A stretch of DNA of 64,000 nucleotides from a virus, in the IMG/VR virus record IMGVR_UViG_3300020220_004354, positions 1 through 64,000 of that record, one strand, 5' to 3'. Shown piece after piece: positions 8,165 through 15,095 of the stretch; the stretch's first letter is position 1, and the number at the start of each line of letters is the position of its first letter. The notes beneath the pieces were generated by a model that saw only the letters and a list, made by a program, of their open reading frames with translations, searched no databases and was not told where the DNA came from. The translations under genes were made by a program, and so were the position numbers.

Positions 8165-9595
8165 CTAGAACTTTCCGAAATAAAACGGAACAAAGACGGT
8201 TATACTCTGTGGAGACGCTTCATTCACTAATTTGTGGAGCGTTTCCATGGTTCCGCCATACTGAATATTATCATCTACAATTAAGACATTTTTCCCTCGT
8301 AGCTGATCATCCGAATTATATTGGGATACTCCGGCACTTTTCCCAAATAATTGTACGTATCGCCGTTTAGATCCCATGCTGCCGGATGGTCCGGCAAGTG
8401 ATTTATAAGTTGGCTGTAGACCAACCGGCGTACGTTCTAGCCCCTTCTGAAGCTTCGCAAATTCTTTGTCAGCCCACAACTTAGGCCATCTAGGATCAGT
8501 TGGGAGTATCGTTTCGTTGTATCGAACTGCCCCCAAATATTTTAATTGTGTCTTCCTGGTAATTTGCCTTTTTTTCGCTAACGCCGGACCTGGCGGCGTC
8601 GTTAAGTATTTGTTATGTATAGTATTTGCAAATCGCTGAAGCGCAGCACGATCAATAGTCGATTCGAAGTAATCGGTGGTGTCTTCTCTGGGCCGTTTGG
8701 CAATTTCAATTACCGGAACACCACCATATGCTTCAGAGATGCGATTCGCGAATTCCTGATTGAAACTTTGAGTCTCACCAGCACGAACAGTCGAAGTTGG
8801 GTATGCAATAATGTCCGGGAAAACATCGTGCCCATCGCCCCACTGTCCGATTACATTGACTTTGTTAATAATCTGATCCAATATAGTAGTACGCAGTTGA
8901 GCTTCATGTGCATTGCGTGGATGTTTAATAATATGCCCAAGAGCATTTTTAAGAGCCGGTAACAGTTTTTTCTTGCCTGTATTATATCGGCGAGTTGATT
9001 TAGCAAGTATTTTTCTCAGGCCATCGACTGATTCCACTCCATTTGTCTTCAGCAGTCCTTCGACTTGTTTTATGACATCAATGTCACCCTGCAATTCACC
9101 GTGTACTTGTGCACGGTGGGCATCGTTGTGATATTGAACCGATTTACTATTTAGGTCTCTCAATAATTCTTGGTGTTTTGCTGACAGAGAATCAAGATTA
9201 TTCAATCTTCTGAATTTTCCTCGTGGTGGAGAAATAGCACTAAGGGCTCGTAAAATCGGCGGTTCTTGTTTTGCTTTGTAGAAATCGAGGTCGATGTCTG
9301 CGGGATCAGCCACACGATATGCATAGTATATCCGTGCCCCTTGAAATGATTCTAGGGCTTCAGGGTCGGTAGGAGCTATATTGAGATTAACAGATTTTTG
9401 AAATGGTTCAATCTTGATAATATCATTTGGAGAATCTTGCGGTTGGAATACAAACGTACCATTAGCCTCAAGAAATTGCATCAAATCAATTTGATTGACC
9501 TTTGCCTCACCCTGGAGTCGTTGCTCAATTTGAGCAAGATCGACTCCAGAATTTGGTAAGTACGATATACCTTCGGTAATGAGTTTCAGCTTCAT
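8165..9595 (-). CDS. Phosphoribosyltransferase-like protein with capsid-targeting N-terminus
   Basis: 476 aa. The C-terminal 100 residues carry a type I PRTase signature: KNVLIVDDNIQYGGTMETL is the PRPP loop (V-D-D-x(3)-[TY]-G-x-T), and an N-terminal part of that domain contains KRRYVQLFGKSAG. Residues 1-370 are unrecognised, helical and charged. The N-terminus MKLKLITE fits M-[KR]-L-x-x-I-x-E, shared with three other proteins here, and ends in a gp21-type cleavage site, so packaging in the head is proposed. It is a monocistronic gene divergent from the one at 9643 and ends in TAG. It could modify a host base, nucleotide or NAD-related metabolite; the substrate is not visible. Confidence 0.8.
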   Translation of the reverse strand: MKLKLITEGISYLPNSGVDLAQIEQRLQGEAKVNQIDLMQFLEANGTFVFQPQDSPNDIIKIEPFQKSVNLNIAPTDPEALESFQGARIYYAYRVADPADIDLDFYKAKQEPPILRALSAISPPRGKFRRLNNLDSLSAKHQELLRDLNSKSVQYHNDAHRAQVHGELQGDIDVIKQVEGLLKTNGVESVDGLRKILAKSTRRYNTGKKKLLPALKNALGHIIKHPRNAHEAQLRTTILDQIINKVNVIGQWGDGHDVFPDIIAYPTSTVRAGETQSFNQEFANRISEAYGGVPVIEIAKRPREDTTDYFESTIDRAALQRFANTIHNKYLTTPPGPALAKKRQITRKTQLKYLGAVRYNETILPTDPRWPKLWADKEFAKLQKGLERTPVGLQPTYKSLAGPSGSMGSKRRYVQLFGKSAGVSQYNSDDQLRGKNVLIVDDNIQYGGTMETLHKLVNEASPQSITVFVPFYFGKF

Positions 9596-9642
9596 ACACT
9601 ATGTTTACCTAGACGCAAAAATATTAAAACTAGGAGATCGCT

Positions 9643-10125
9643 ATGCCAAAGCCAGTTGAAAAAAATGTGGTGGATCTAGTGGCAAGTATGCTCACCTATG
9701 ATCCAGACATCTTGATCGAAAGTGCTCCTGTCGTCAACGAGATGGGAAGATACGGTAACAAACGAACTCACACTGGCGGCGGCGAAGGGACTTACGAAGA
9801 TGAAGAAGTCCCGTTAGACGCATCGGGGACTACCGGCCACGTTATTTATACCTATGAGGTACACATCAGCGGCGGCTGGTATCCAGCCACATATGAAACA
9901 CCCGCCGAAAGTCCCGATGTGCAAATCGGCAAAATCACCAATATGGATGTCGTCGGATACGATGAAGACGGCAATGAAATCCAACCGACTCTAGAACAAT
10001 TGGAAATCTGGAAAAAGTCAGCCGTAGCCTACTTCCATGAAAAATTGGAAGCGACAGTTATCGAGAAAGAATATGATAAGCTGTCTGGCGGCGATTATGA
10101 TTATGAACCAGATTATGATTATTAA
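9643..10125 (+). CDS. Unknown protein with Asp/Tyr tail
   Basis: 160 aa, starting after AGGAG with 8-nt spacing. The central part is beta-rich (GHVIYTYEVHISGGWYPAT, IGKITNMDVVGYDEDGNEI), the following helix is LEIWKKSAVAYFHEKLEATV, and the C-terminus is the repeat DYDYEPDYDY. The DNA after the stop repeats the same tail (gattattaaccagattataa), so the tail length probably varies by slippage. Family not recognised. Divergent from the phosphoribosyltransferase gene with a 47-bp shared promoter region. Confidence 0.75.
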   Translation: MPKPVEKNVVDLVASMLTYDPDILIESAPVVNEMGRYGNKRTHTGGGEGTYEDEEVPLDASGTTGHVIYTYEVHISGGWYPATYETPAESPDVQIGKITNMDVVGYDEDGNEIQPTLEQLEIWKKSAVAYFHEKLEATVIEKEYDKLSGGDYDYEPDYDY

Positions 10126-10347
10126 CCAGATTATAATGAGGACCGTCGCCCTCTGGATCGCCTAGACGATAATTAATTTTTGGTAGCCCGACCCCATTTC
10201 TTCTAATGACTTGCTGTTTATTCGCCTCTGTGTAGAATATATAGACATAACAGATATATATTATAGATCACGAGGTGACGAAATGACAGAACTCGCGATA
10301 AATCGATGTGGAACGTGTACTGCCGTGTACTGCTTGTAGTACGCTTT

Positions 10348-10375
10348 CAGCTTCCTAACCATTCAGATACCCTCC
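10348..10375 (-). pseudogene. tRNA-Ser 5' remnant
   Basis: Minus strand reads GGAGGGTATCTGAATGG then TTAGGAAGCTG, which matches the first 28 nt of the intact tRNA-Ser(CGA) at 11108-11189 with few changes. The flanking bases (CAGATTCAGTG versus the TACAGTG flank) are similar too. No anticodon arm or T-arm follows, so it is the stub of a duplicated and partly deleted tRNA unit. The 220 bp before it (10126-10347) hold no convincing gene. Confidence 0.6.
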
Positions 10376-10383
10376 AGATTCAG

Positions 10384-10468
10384 TGACCGGAGAGGGAGTC
10401 GAACCCTCACGCCCGTTACAGAGCAAGGGATTTTAAGTCCCTAGTGTCTACCATTCCACCATCCGGTC
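10384..10468 (-). tRNA. tRNA-Leu (UAA)
   Basis: 85 nt. Acceptor GACCGGA pairs with TCCGGTC, discriminator A73. The D-arm TGGTGGAATGGTAGACAC is class II Leu-like, the anticodon loop is CTTAAAA (UAA) on a GGGA/TCCC-type stem, a long variable arm follows, and the T-loop is TTCGACT. No encoded CCA. Very close to bacterial tRNA-Leu(UAA). Confidence 0.95.
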
Positions 10469-10567
10469 ATAATCACGAAATATATTCAAGAGGCAATCGC
10501 CATTTCAATACTATCGAAGATCGCAATGAACCATCTGTCGGATTGACCGACTAATTCTCGACATCTC

Positions 10568-10720
10568 TTATATAATTCCGTGTTTTTTGATGTCGTCCCC
10601 GTATAAACAGACCGATTCTTCGCCGGTTTCGACTCGTTCCTTCCAATACGCGAGTTCTTCTGGCGGCAAGAAATCATCAAAGATCGTCAGATTTGGGAAG
10701 CTCTGGTCGTGTTTTACCAT
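10568..10720 (-). CDS. Small protein, 50 aa (candidate)
   Basis: ATG at 10720, TAA at 10568. The translation is protein-like: MVKHDQSFPNLTIFDDFLPP then EELAYWKERVETGEESVCLY and GDDIKKHGII. It overlaps the 3' end of the 138-aa gene by 44 nt in another frame, and competes with a less protein-like 64-aa frame starting at 10680. The Shine-Dalgarno is weak (GTGAGA). Soluble, no recognised domain. Confidence 0.5.
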   Translation of the reverse strand: MVKHDQSFPNLTIFDDFLPPEELAYWKERVETGEESVCLYGDDIKKHGII

Positions 10721-11093
10721 GGATATGTCTCACATCTACTCGGCCAGCGAATTCGTGAACTTCAAAGCTCACCAATAAATCTTTATTTCCAATGATTTTC
10801 CGAGGCCATTGGAATATGTCTAATATCCATCCACGTGCTTTGATTGCTTCAATGTCTTCTCGTGTCAGAAATACCGATCCACGCAGCCATCCTTTTTTCT
10901 CCATTTGAGAAGTCACGTTGCGCCTCGCGAACCGATAGGCTGAGTCCTTATTATCAAATAGGACTAGTCTGGGTAGACCTCCTGGATCATCAATTGGACG
11001 ATATACCATTAAGGGCACCCATCGTTCATGCCCACATTCAGCGTGAATATCAGCGATTTTTAATTGAGCATCATTGTATAATATTGCGTACAT
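10677..11093 (-). CDS. Unknown small protein
   Basis: 138 aa from ATG 11093, chosen over a GTG two codons upstream because AGGTG lies at the right distance. Pattern: MYAILYNDAQLKIADIHAE, a middle with LVLFDNKDSAYRFARRN, then KKGWLRGSVFLTREDIEAI. The layout of an MYxI start, a helix of the AYRFARRN kind and a GWxxGxFVL ending recurs in the 63-aa protein at 17525-17716, so the two may be related. It lies inside the tRNA cluster. Function unknown. Confidence 0.7.
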   Translation of the reverse strand: MYAILYNDAQLKIADIHAECGHERWVPLMVYRPIDDPGGLPRLVLFDNKDSAYRFARRNVTSQMEKKGWLRGSVFLTREDIEAIKARGWILDIFQWPRKIIGNKDLLVSFEVHEFAGRVDVRHIHGKTRPELPKSDDL

Positions 11094-11107
11094 ATTCACC
11101 TATCAAG

Positions 11108-11189
11108 CGGAGGACAAGGGATTCGAACCCTAAAAGCCTTTCGACCCGGCTGTTTTCGAAACGGCTTCCTGATCATTCGGATACCCTCC
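11108..11189 (-). tRNA. tRNA-Ser (CGA)
   Basis: 82 nt, class II. Acceptor GGAGGGT pairs with GTCCTCC through two G-U pairs, discriminator G73 as expected for Ser. The anticodon loop is TTCGAAA (CGA). The anticodon stem GCCGT/ACAGC has one C-A mismatch. T-loop TTCGAAT on a GGG/CCC stem. Read as tRNA-Ser for UCG codons; the mismatch suggests some decay. Confidence 0.85.
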
Positions 11190-11200
11190 GTAAAATACAG

Positions 11201-11274
11201 TGGGCATTACTGGAGTAGAACCAGTGCACCTTCTGCGTGTCGAGCAGATGCTCTACCAACTGAGCTAAACGCCC
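11201..11274 (-). tRNA. tRNA-Val (GAC), unusual C33
   Basis: 74 nt. Acceptor GGGCGTT/AATGCCC with one G-T pair, discriminator A73, D-arm TAGCTCAGTTGGTAGAGCA, anticodon stem TCTGC/GCAGA. The seven-base loop TCGACAC puts GAC at 34-36 but gives C at position 33 instead of the near-universal U33. It is otherwise a normal class I tRNA. Confidence 0.85.
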
Positions 11275-11279
11275 TATAA

Positions 11280-11362
11280 TAGTCAAGGAGGGAGTTAAAC
11301 CCTCACGATCTTACGATCAGCGGCTTTTGAGACCCCCGTGTCTATCATTCCACCACACGACC
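11280..11362 (-). tRNA. tRNA-Leu (CAA), partly degenerate
   Basis: 83 nt, class II with a Leu-type D-arm TGGTGGAATGATAGACAC and loop CTCAAAA (CAA). The acceptor GGTCGTG/CTTGACT has one mismatch and two G-U pairs, and the anticodon stem has one G-G mismatch. Discriminator A73. Probably a decaying or edited tRNA. Confidence 0.72.
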
Positions 11363-11453
11363 ATTATGAGCCTTTAGTAAGGACTGTGGCTACGATCATC
11401 GCCTTCGTGATATTTCCACGATGGTAGCCTTGCGGCTGACGGTACTTAAATAG

Positions 11454-11534
11454 TGTGGACGGAGGGACTCGGACCCTCACACCTTACGGCACTGGCTCCT
11501 AAGACCAGCGTGTCTACCATTCCACCACATGTAC
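11454..11534 (-). tRNA. tRNA-Leu (UAG), acceptor mismatches
   Basis: 81 nt, class II. D-arm TGGTGGAATGGTAGACAC, anticodon stem CTGGT/GCCAG, loop CTTAGGA (UAG, reading CUA). The 5' acceptor strand GTACATG pairs imperfectly with CGTCCAC, with two mismatches. The 5' end lies 34 nt before the start of the plus-strand Pro/Glu-rich gene. Between this gene and 11362 lies an imperfect hairpin (GGCTAC...GTAGCC, 11388-11430) with no other feature. Confidence 0.78.
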
Positions 11535-11567
11535 ATGGGCAAATCTATTATACAGGAGAAGGAATTA

Positions 11568-12071
11568 ATGGACGAAACCAAGAAACCTACTGAAAAATCT
11601 TCCGATAAGCCAGCTACTAAGGCCGAAAAGCCCGTCGTGGCCGAACAACCGGCTACCGAAAAGCTCGTCGAGGCTTCTCCGAAGTCCGAAAAGCCTGTCG
11701 TGGCCGAACAACCGGCTACCGAAAAGCTCGTCGAGGCTTCTCCGAAGTCCGAAAAGCCACTTAAGACCGAAGAGGCCCAGAAGCCCGTCGATCCCGTTCT
11801 GACGCAAGAGAAGCCACAAGAAGTGGCAGAAACACGAACTCCCCCACCAGAGCCAAAGGGCGAACCAGAGCCTGAATTGCCTCCCGCCGAAGAACCGGTT
11901 AGTAGAATTCCCCCTACTGAAGCTCCAGCCGCAGTTGAGCCGGTTGTTGAATCACCCGTAATGCAGTCTGAAGTCGTGGAATCCCAAACCCCCGGTCCTC
12001 ATGGCTTGAAGTTCGGGAAGAAGAAGCCACGACCTAAAACTAAGCATCTTCCACGGCGTAAAACCATCTAG
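11568..12071 (+). CDS. Pro/Glu/Lys-rich low-complexity protein
   Basis: 167 aa from ATG 11568 (MDETKKPTEKSSDKPATK), chosen because AGGAGAAGG precedes it; the longer frame begins inside a tRNA. The protein is almost wholly disordered: two exact 21-residue repeats (EKPVVAEQPATEKLVEASPKS), then a Pro/Glu section (PPPEPKGEPEPELPPAEEP), and a strongly basic C-terminus KKKPRPKTKHLPRRKTI. Disordered acidic proteins with a basic end occur as nucleoid-associated or head-core proteins; I cannot say which applies. It sits between tRNA genes of opposite strand and ends in TAG. Confidence 0.75.
   Translation: MDETKKPTEKSSDKPATKAEKPVVAEQPATEKLVEASPKSEKPVVAEQPATEKLVEASPKSEKPLKTEEAQKPVDPVLTQEKPQEVAETRTPPPEPKGEPEPELPPAEEPVSRIPPTEAPAAVEPVVESPVMQSEVVESQTPGPHGLKFGKKKPRPKTKHLPRRKTI
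11625..11750 (+). repeat. 63-bp in-frame tandem repeat, two copies
   Basis: Two near-identical 63-bp units, starting GAAAAGCC at 11625 and 11688, encode 21 residues each, with a partial third start at 11751. Near identity at the DNA level suggests a recent duplication. Confidence 0.9.
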
Positions 12072-12142
12072 TGCGACTGGTCCGGATCGAACGACCCCCG
12101 TCTTATCAAGGCGGTGCTCTAATACCGCTGAGTTGCAGTCAC
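12072..12142 (-). tRNA. tRNA-Ile (GAU), short variable region
   Basis: Acceptor GTGACTG/CAGTCGC, discriminator A73, D-arm CAACTCAGCGGTATTAGAGCA, loop TTGATAA (GAU) on the stem CCGCC/GACGG with one C-A mismatch, and T-loop TTCGATC. Only 71 nt, because the variable region is reduced to about one base and the T-stem has a mismatch. Possibly non-functional or folded unusually. It starts one base after the last base of the Pro/Glu-rich gene, on the other strand. Confidence 0.65.
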
Positions 12143-12145
12143 GTA

Positions 12146-12219
12146 TACCGCTATGGTGATTCGAACCCACCGTTACCCGGCTTAGAACCGGGTAGCCTTG
12201 GTTTCTAGCTGATAGCGGC
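12146..12219 (-). tRNA. Candidate amber-suppressor tRNA (CUA anticodon)
   Basis: 74 nt. Acceptor GCCGCTA/TAGCGGT, discriminator A73. The anticodon arm is a perfect 7-bp stem TACCCGG/CCGGGTA closing the loop TTCTAAG, which places CUA at 34-36 with U33 and A37. The arm resembles that of the E. coli supE (glutamine-type) suppressor. Weak points: the D-loop lacks GG, and the T-stem GGTGG/TCACC pairs only when the loop is shifted by one base. It lies 3 nt from tRNA-Ile. A tRNA-Arg(UCU) reading would break the stem. Confidence 0.6.
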
Positions 12220-12255
12220 ATAAGTGTGACCGCCCAGGATAGGAAACGGGCCAGT

Positions 12256-12711
12256 ATGCGACTACGAATAATAGATGAAAATAGGCTTCGAAGTCAAGTG
12301 TTAGATGGAAGAACAATCGTATATGAAATTCTAAATTCGTTTCCAGACGGAGAAAGATTGCAACGAGCCCTATCGGCTGCCACAGGTGATTCTCCGAAAT
12401 GGTTCGATGTTCATGCATTTAGAGATCACAGCGGCAAGCTTGTAGGAGTGGCTAGTCTCTGGAAAGCACCAGATCATGGAGACTCTGAAGGGATGCCCAA
12501 GGGCGATTATTTAAGAATAGGAAGTTTAGCAACCGCCCATCCTGGAATTGGATCAGAAGTCATAAGAGGTTTAAAGTCCGTAGCCGCAGACCATGGGGCT
12601 GGATTGTACCTATCTTCGACGGAAGGGTCTGCCCAAATCTATAAAAAGCACGGATTTCGTGAGGGTTTCGGAGCTACCTATTATTTGACTGATGAAGACG
12701 TTTCGTTATAA
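12256..12711 (+). CDS. GNAT acetyltransferase with capsid-targeting N-terminus
   Basis: 151 aa from ATG 12256. The GNAT core is in the C-terminal half: YLRIGSLATAHPGIGSEVIR (motif A, acetyl-CoA pyrophosphate loop reduced to HPGIGS), GLYLSSTEGSAQIYKKHGFR (motif B). It would acetylate an unknown amine. The N-terminus MRLRIIDE is one of four in this window fitting M-[KR]-L-x-x-I-x-E; T4-type gp21 proteases cut after (I/L)xE. The first four codons are identical to those of the next gene (12716). No strong Shine-Dalgarno at normal spacing. Confidence 0.82.
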   Translation: MRLRIIDENRLRSQVLDGRTIVYEILNSFPDGERLQRALSAATGDSPKWFDVHAFRDHSGKLVGVASLWKAPDHGDSEGMPKGDYLRIGSLATAHPGIGSEVIRGLKSVAADHGAGLYLSSTEGSAQIYKKHGFREGFGATYYLTDEDVSL

Positions 12712-12715
12712 GCTT

Positions 12716-12850
12716 ATGCGACTACGTAAATTCGATCCCGAACAACTTCGAATGAGAATCGAAACCAAATTAGAACAGACATCAGACAGCAGAGTCGCCA
12801 AAGAAATCGCGAAAGATCATCTCAAAGAAAATCCGAAAGATTTATACTAA
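12716..12850 (+). CDS. Mini protein, 44 aa, DUF5661-like
   Basis: MRLRKFDPEQLRMRIETKLE then QTSDSRVAKEIAKDHLKENP and KDLY. The pattern FDPEQL...E.T.D..VAKEIA.DHL.E.P is what I know from small phage and archaeal DUF5661-type segments. The start copies that of the GNAT gene 4 nt upstream (ATGCGACTACG in both), suggesting that the two N-termini share an origin. Ends 4 nt into the 3' end of the convergent gene. It lacks the Glu8 of the targeting motif. Confidence 0.65.
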   Translation: MRLRKFDPEQLRMRIETKLEQTSDSRVAKEIAKDHLKENPKDLY

Positions 12851-13455
12851 GTTGCGGAAGATGGAAAAGAAGTAAGATTTGCCCTTACACCATCCGTAAA
12901 CCATTCTGGTACATTACCCAATCGCCATTTAGCAAATCGTACCTTGTATCTCACATAATATTCACGATATGCAGTAACAATGTCGGAATTGTAGCAATCT
13001 TCTGCTACCGCTTGGCGAAAAGGCGTTCTGTCAACAGACTGGATCGGTGGTTCATTCTTCGCGAACCACTCCATAATTGGTCGGGTCTGATGATGCAGTA
13101 AACCCTTCTTACGCAATGTGTGTGCATAGCGACGTTCATATTCGTCACAAAGTGCCAGACCATGCTGCCCTGTCCAACGATAATTTTCAAGACTCGTGCG
13201 GACCCAGACACTAACATGATTGTTATTCTGACTCTGGGGGCGATACCGCCAAACGCACCGATGGGTGCCCTTGTCATTGACAACCATTCGAGATTCTCTA
13301 AGAATCTGCGGGGCTTGTGCGATGCGTGGAAAATCGAAGTGCCAATGAGCTAAACACAACATATCGGCGGCTTCGAGGATAATCTTACAAACATGCTTAT
13401 CGCAGTTCTCGATAGCCGCTTGACGTGGATCAACATTCAGTATGAAAAGGTTCAT
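12847..13455 (-). CDS. Conserved phage protein of unknown function
   Basis: 202 aa from ATG 13455, which has AGGAG five bases upstream. The N-terminus MNLFILNVDPRQAAIENCDK HVCKIILEAADMLC and the middle HRCVWRYRP...WVRTSLENYRWTGQHGLALCDEY match a family found in large phages and nucleocytoplasmic viruses with invariant CDKHV.K.ILE and C..W...S..NY.W..... motifs. No function is established that I can recall. Cys/His placement suggests metal binding. It is convergent with the mini gene and alone on its strand. Confidence 0.85.
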   Translation of the reverse strand: MNLFILNVDPRQAAIENCDKHVCKIILEAADMLCLAHWHFDFPRIAQAPQILRESRMVVNDKGTHRCVWRYRPQSQNNNHVSVWVRTSLENYRWTGQHGLALCDEYERRYAHTLRKKGLLHHQTRPIMEWFAKNEPPIQSVDRTPFRQAVAEDCYNSDIVTAYREYYVRYKVRFAKWRLGNVPEWFTDGVRANLTSFPSSAT

Positions 13456-13522
13456 ATACGCTCCTAACACGTGGAGCGAGTATGTTAAAACAAGTGCCCA
13501 CTGGTTCATATGTCAAAGAGAC

Positions 13523-14245
13523 TCATCTCTGACCTATGAAATAGCCATTATCACTACGCTCAAAAAGCATCCTGAAATTCTTTTTGAATTCGTCAACAAT
13601 CGCTTTGCAAATCCGAATGGGGTGCCCGATACAATATAATCTCGTAGGATCGAAGTCGTCGTAAATTCGCTCCCCAAAAATCAATATTCCGCCCGGCTTC
13701 AGTGCCGCGAGCATATGTTGAAGACACACTTTCACGTCCATGGTGTGCTCCAAAACATTGATACACACCACAGTATCGAATTCTTCCGGTGGTGTGAAAT
13801 ACTCAAGCATCATTGGGACTAACGTCACCGGAATATCATGCAATCGGCGATTGGTATAACTACAATGCCGATGATGAAGATAGTCGTTAATCAACGGATC
13901 TTGTAGAGTAATCGAAGTTGCAGAGCGGGCAGATAAGATCGTCCGCGTTTGAGTGAACGGACCACAGCCAACTTCTAATATGTTACCAAGATTTGGTGGA
14001 ACTGCATTATAGCCATCAAACAATTGGTGGTGCTCGCGGCTGCGATCATCAGAATCAGAGGCCCATGCGTTCATCCAGCCTTGTCGTTCGAACTTTTGGG
14101 CGGCTTCCCATCTATTTCTATCAACTTGAATGATACCTTGACCATCGACCCAGCGATCGACGTCACTTTGTTCTTTGATAGCCGCTAATGCAGCTTCGCC
14201 ATGTCGAATATCGTCGAGAGAACCGACCCATATGGGATCTGACAT
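13523..14245 (-). CDS. SAM-dependent methyltransferase
   Basis: 240 aa. Motif I NILEVGCGPFTQTRTIL; acidic loop TSITLQDPLINDYL; motif II region PEEFDTVVCINVLEHTMDVK with the VLEH typical of Methyltransf_11 proteins; post-II LAALKPGGILIFGERIYDDF. The N-terminal 70 residues (WVDGQGIIQVDRNRWEAAQKFE) are a helical cap often found in methyltransferases of glycan clusters. The substrate is unknown. One of four methyltransferase genes in this window, in a short minus-strand run ending 68 bp from the CDKHV gene. Confidence 0.88.
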   Translation of the reverse strand: MSDPIWVGSLDDIRHGEAALAAIKEQSDVDRWVDGQGIIQVDRNRWEAAQKFERQGWMNAWASDSDDRSREHHQLFDGYNAVPPNLGNILEVGCGPFTQTRTILSARSATSITLQDPLINDYLHHRHCSYTNRRLHDIPVTLVPMMLEYFTPPEEFDTVVCINVLEHTMDVKVCLQHMLAALKPGGILIFGERIYDDFDPTRLYCIGHPIRICKAIVDEFKKNFRMLFERSDNGYFIGQR

Positions 14246-14358
14246 AATTATCCTTCATGAACATCGGCCCATTTGTGCATCTCTGGTAGCCAAAGCGATT
14301 CAGGGTTGTTCGAGACCAACAACGAATCGCTCTTTGAATGTCATAGTAACCTCCAATG

Positions 14359-14586
14359 CTATGTTTGACATTCCTGCGTCTGACCACCTGATTTCTTGAT
14401 ATTAAATGTCAGATTTTGGTAAACCCTGATCTGGTCAGTAGTGTAGTGTCTAACTATTCCGCCATCACAATGGACGACGCACCACACATCATTCTCAAAC
14501 ATGCCTGAAGATTGGACATAAATTGCATAACCTGTTTTGTTACCTTCAACGACTACAGGTATTGGCTTGTTGAACTCGTGGATCAT
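14359..14586 (-). CDS. Small conserved phage protein
   Basis: 75 aa, compact beta protein: NKPIPVVVEGNKTGYAIYVQ, SSGMFENDVWCVVHCDGGIV, RHYTTDQIRVYQNLTFNIKK. The layout is one I associate with small T4-like phage genes of unknown role that look like SH3-type barrels. Codons 40-46 (GGCGGAATAGTTAGACAC) resemble a tRNA-Leu D-arm, probably by chance. It lies 42 nt after the methyltransferase fragment. Confidence 0.72.
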   Translation of the reverse strand: MIHEFNKPIPVVVEGNKTGYAIYVQSSGMFENDVWCVVHCDGGIVRHYTTDQIRVYQNLTFNIKKSGGQTQECQT

Positions 14587-14628
14587 GATTTCTGTAAATC
14601 TAACAAGAGTCGAACAATTTCTATATAC

Positions 14629-14874
14629 TCAGGTGTCTAATGAATCACTTTCGTTATTCTTGGTTATATCAATAACCGTTTTTGATATATCAATTCCATG
14701 TACTTTCCTGAATGCTTCTTTGGCATGAATAGTCAGCCTTCCTATTCCGCAGCCGAAGTCTAGACATACTTGTTCACTGACTTCTCCAACGCCCTTCAGC
14801 AGAATATCCAGGTCTTTGTTGCCGGTCTGCCAATATCGAATAGTGTCCTTATAACCGTCGCTGGTCCAACACAT
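14629..14874 (-). pseudogene. Truncated methyltransferase fragment
   Basis: 81 codons covering only the N-terminal half of a class I methyltransferase: WTSDGYKDTIRYWQTGNKDL, then motif I VCLDFGCGIGRLTIHA and the next strand KVHGIDISKTVIDI. The stop follows the second strand, so motifs II-III and the whole C-terminal half are missing. The preceding in-frame sequence (ARFKHDP) continues the homology-like region without a start codon, and an N-terminal-looking stretch (FNRKLATIGKQDSSM) lies in another frame. Best read as a decayed gene beside tRNA-Ile/Met. Confidence 0.6.
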
Positions 14875-14945
14875 TGGATCATGCTTGAATCTTGCTTACC
14901 AATCGTTGCTAGTTTTCGATTAAATTGAACGAATGATTCCTCAAG

Positions 14946-15018
<73 letters not shown>

Positions 15019-15095
15019 TTAATTTTGTGCCAGATTGTTAATCCAACCCAAAACTAAAGAAAGTTGCGACAATGTCGCGTCATGGAGGATAAACA

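Noticed and set aside
8165-8167. Amber readthrough extension of the PRTase protein
   Set aside because: The frame after TAG runs about 40 codons but does not look like a conserved domain, so use of the suppressor tRNA here is not supported.
8107-8370. 87-residue plus-strand frame MNYNHGLPIWYYGLP
   Set aside because: Mostly antisense to the PRTase gene; the start region is protein-like only over about 15 codons.
10283-10339. 18-residue plus-strand frame after GAGGTGACGAA
   Set aside because: Good ribosome-binding site but too short, no second line of support, and it ends within a hairpin next to the tRNA remnant; could be a leader peptide at most.
10486-10680. 64-residue minus-strand frame coupled to the 138-aa gene
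   Set aside because: TGATG coupling is suggestive, but the competing frame 10568-10720 reads far more like protein over the overlap.
11388-11430. Imperfect hairpin GGCTAC...GTAGCC between two tRNA-Leu genes
   Set aside because: Has a bulge and no T-run; not strong enough to call a terminator or RNA gene.
14410-14460. Possible tRNA-Leu D-arm (GGCGGAATAGTTAGACAC)
   Set aside because: No acceptor, anticodon or T-arm partners, and it lies inside a plausible conserved small gene.
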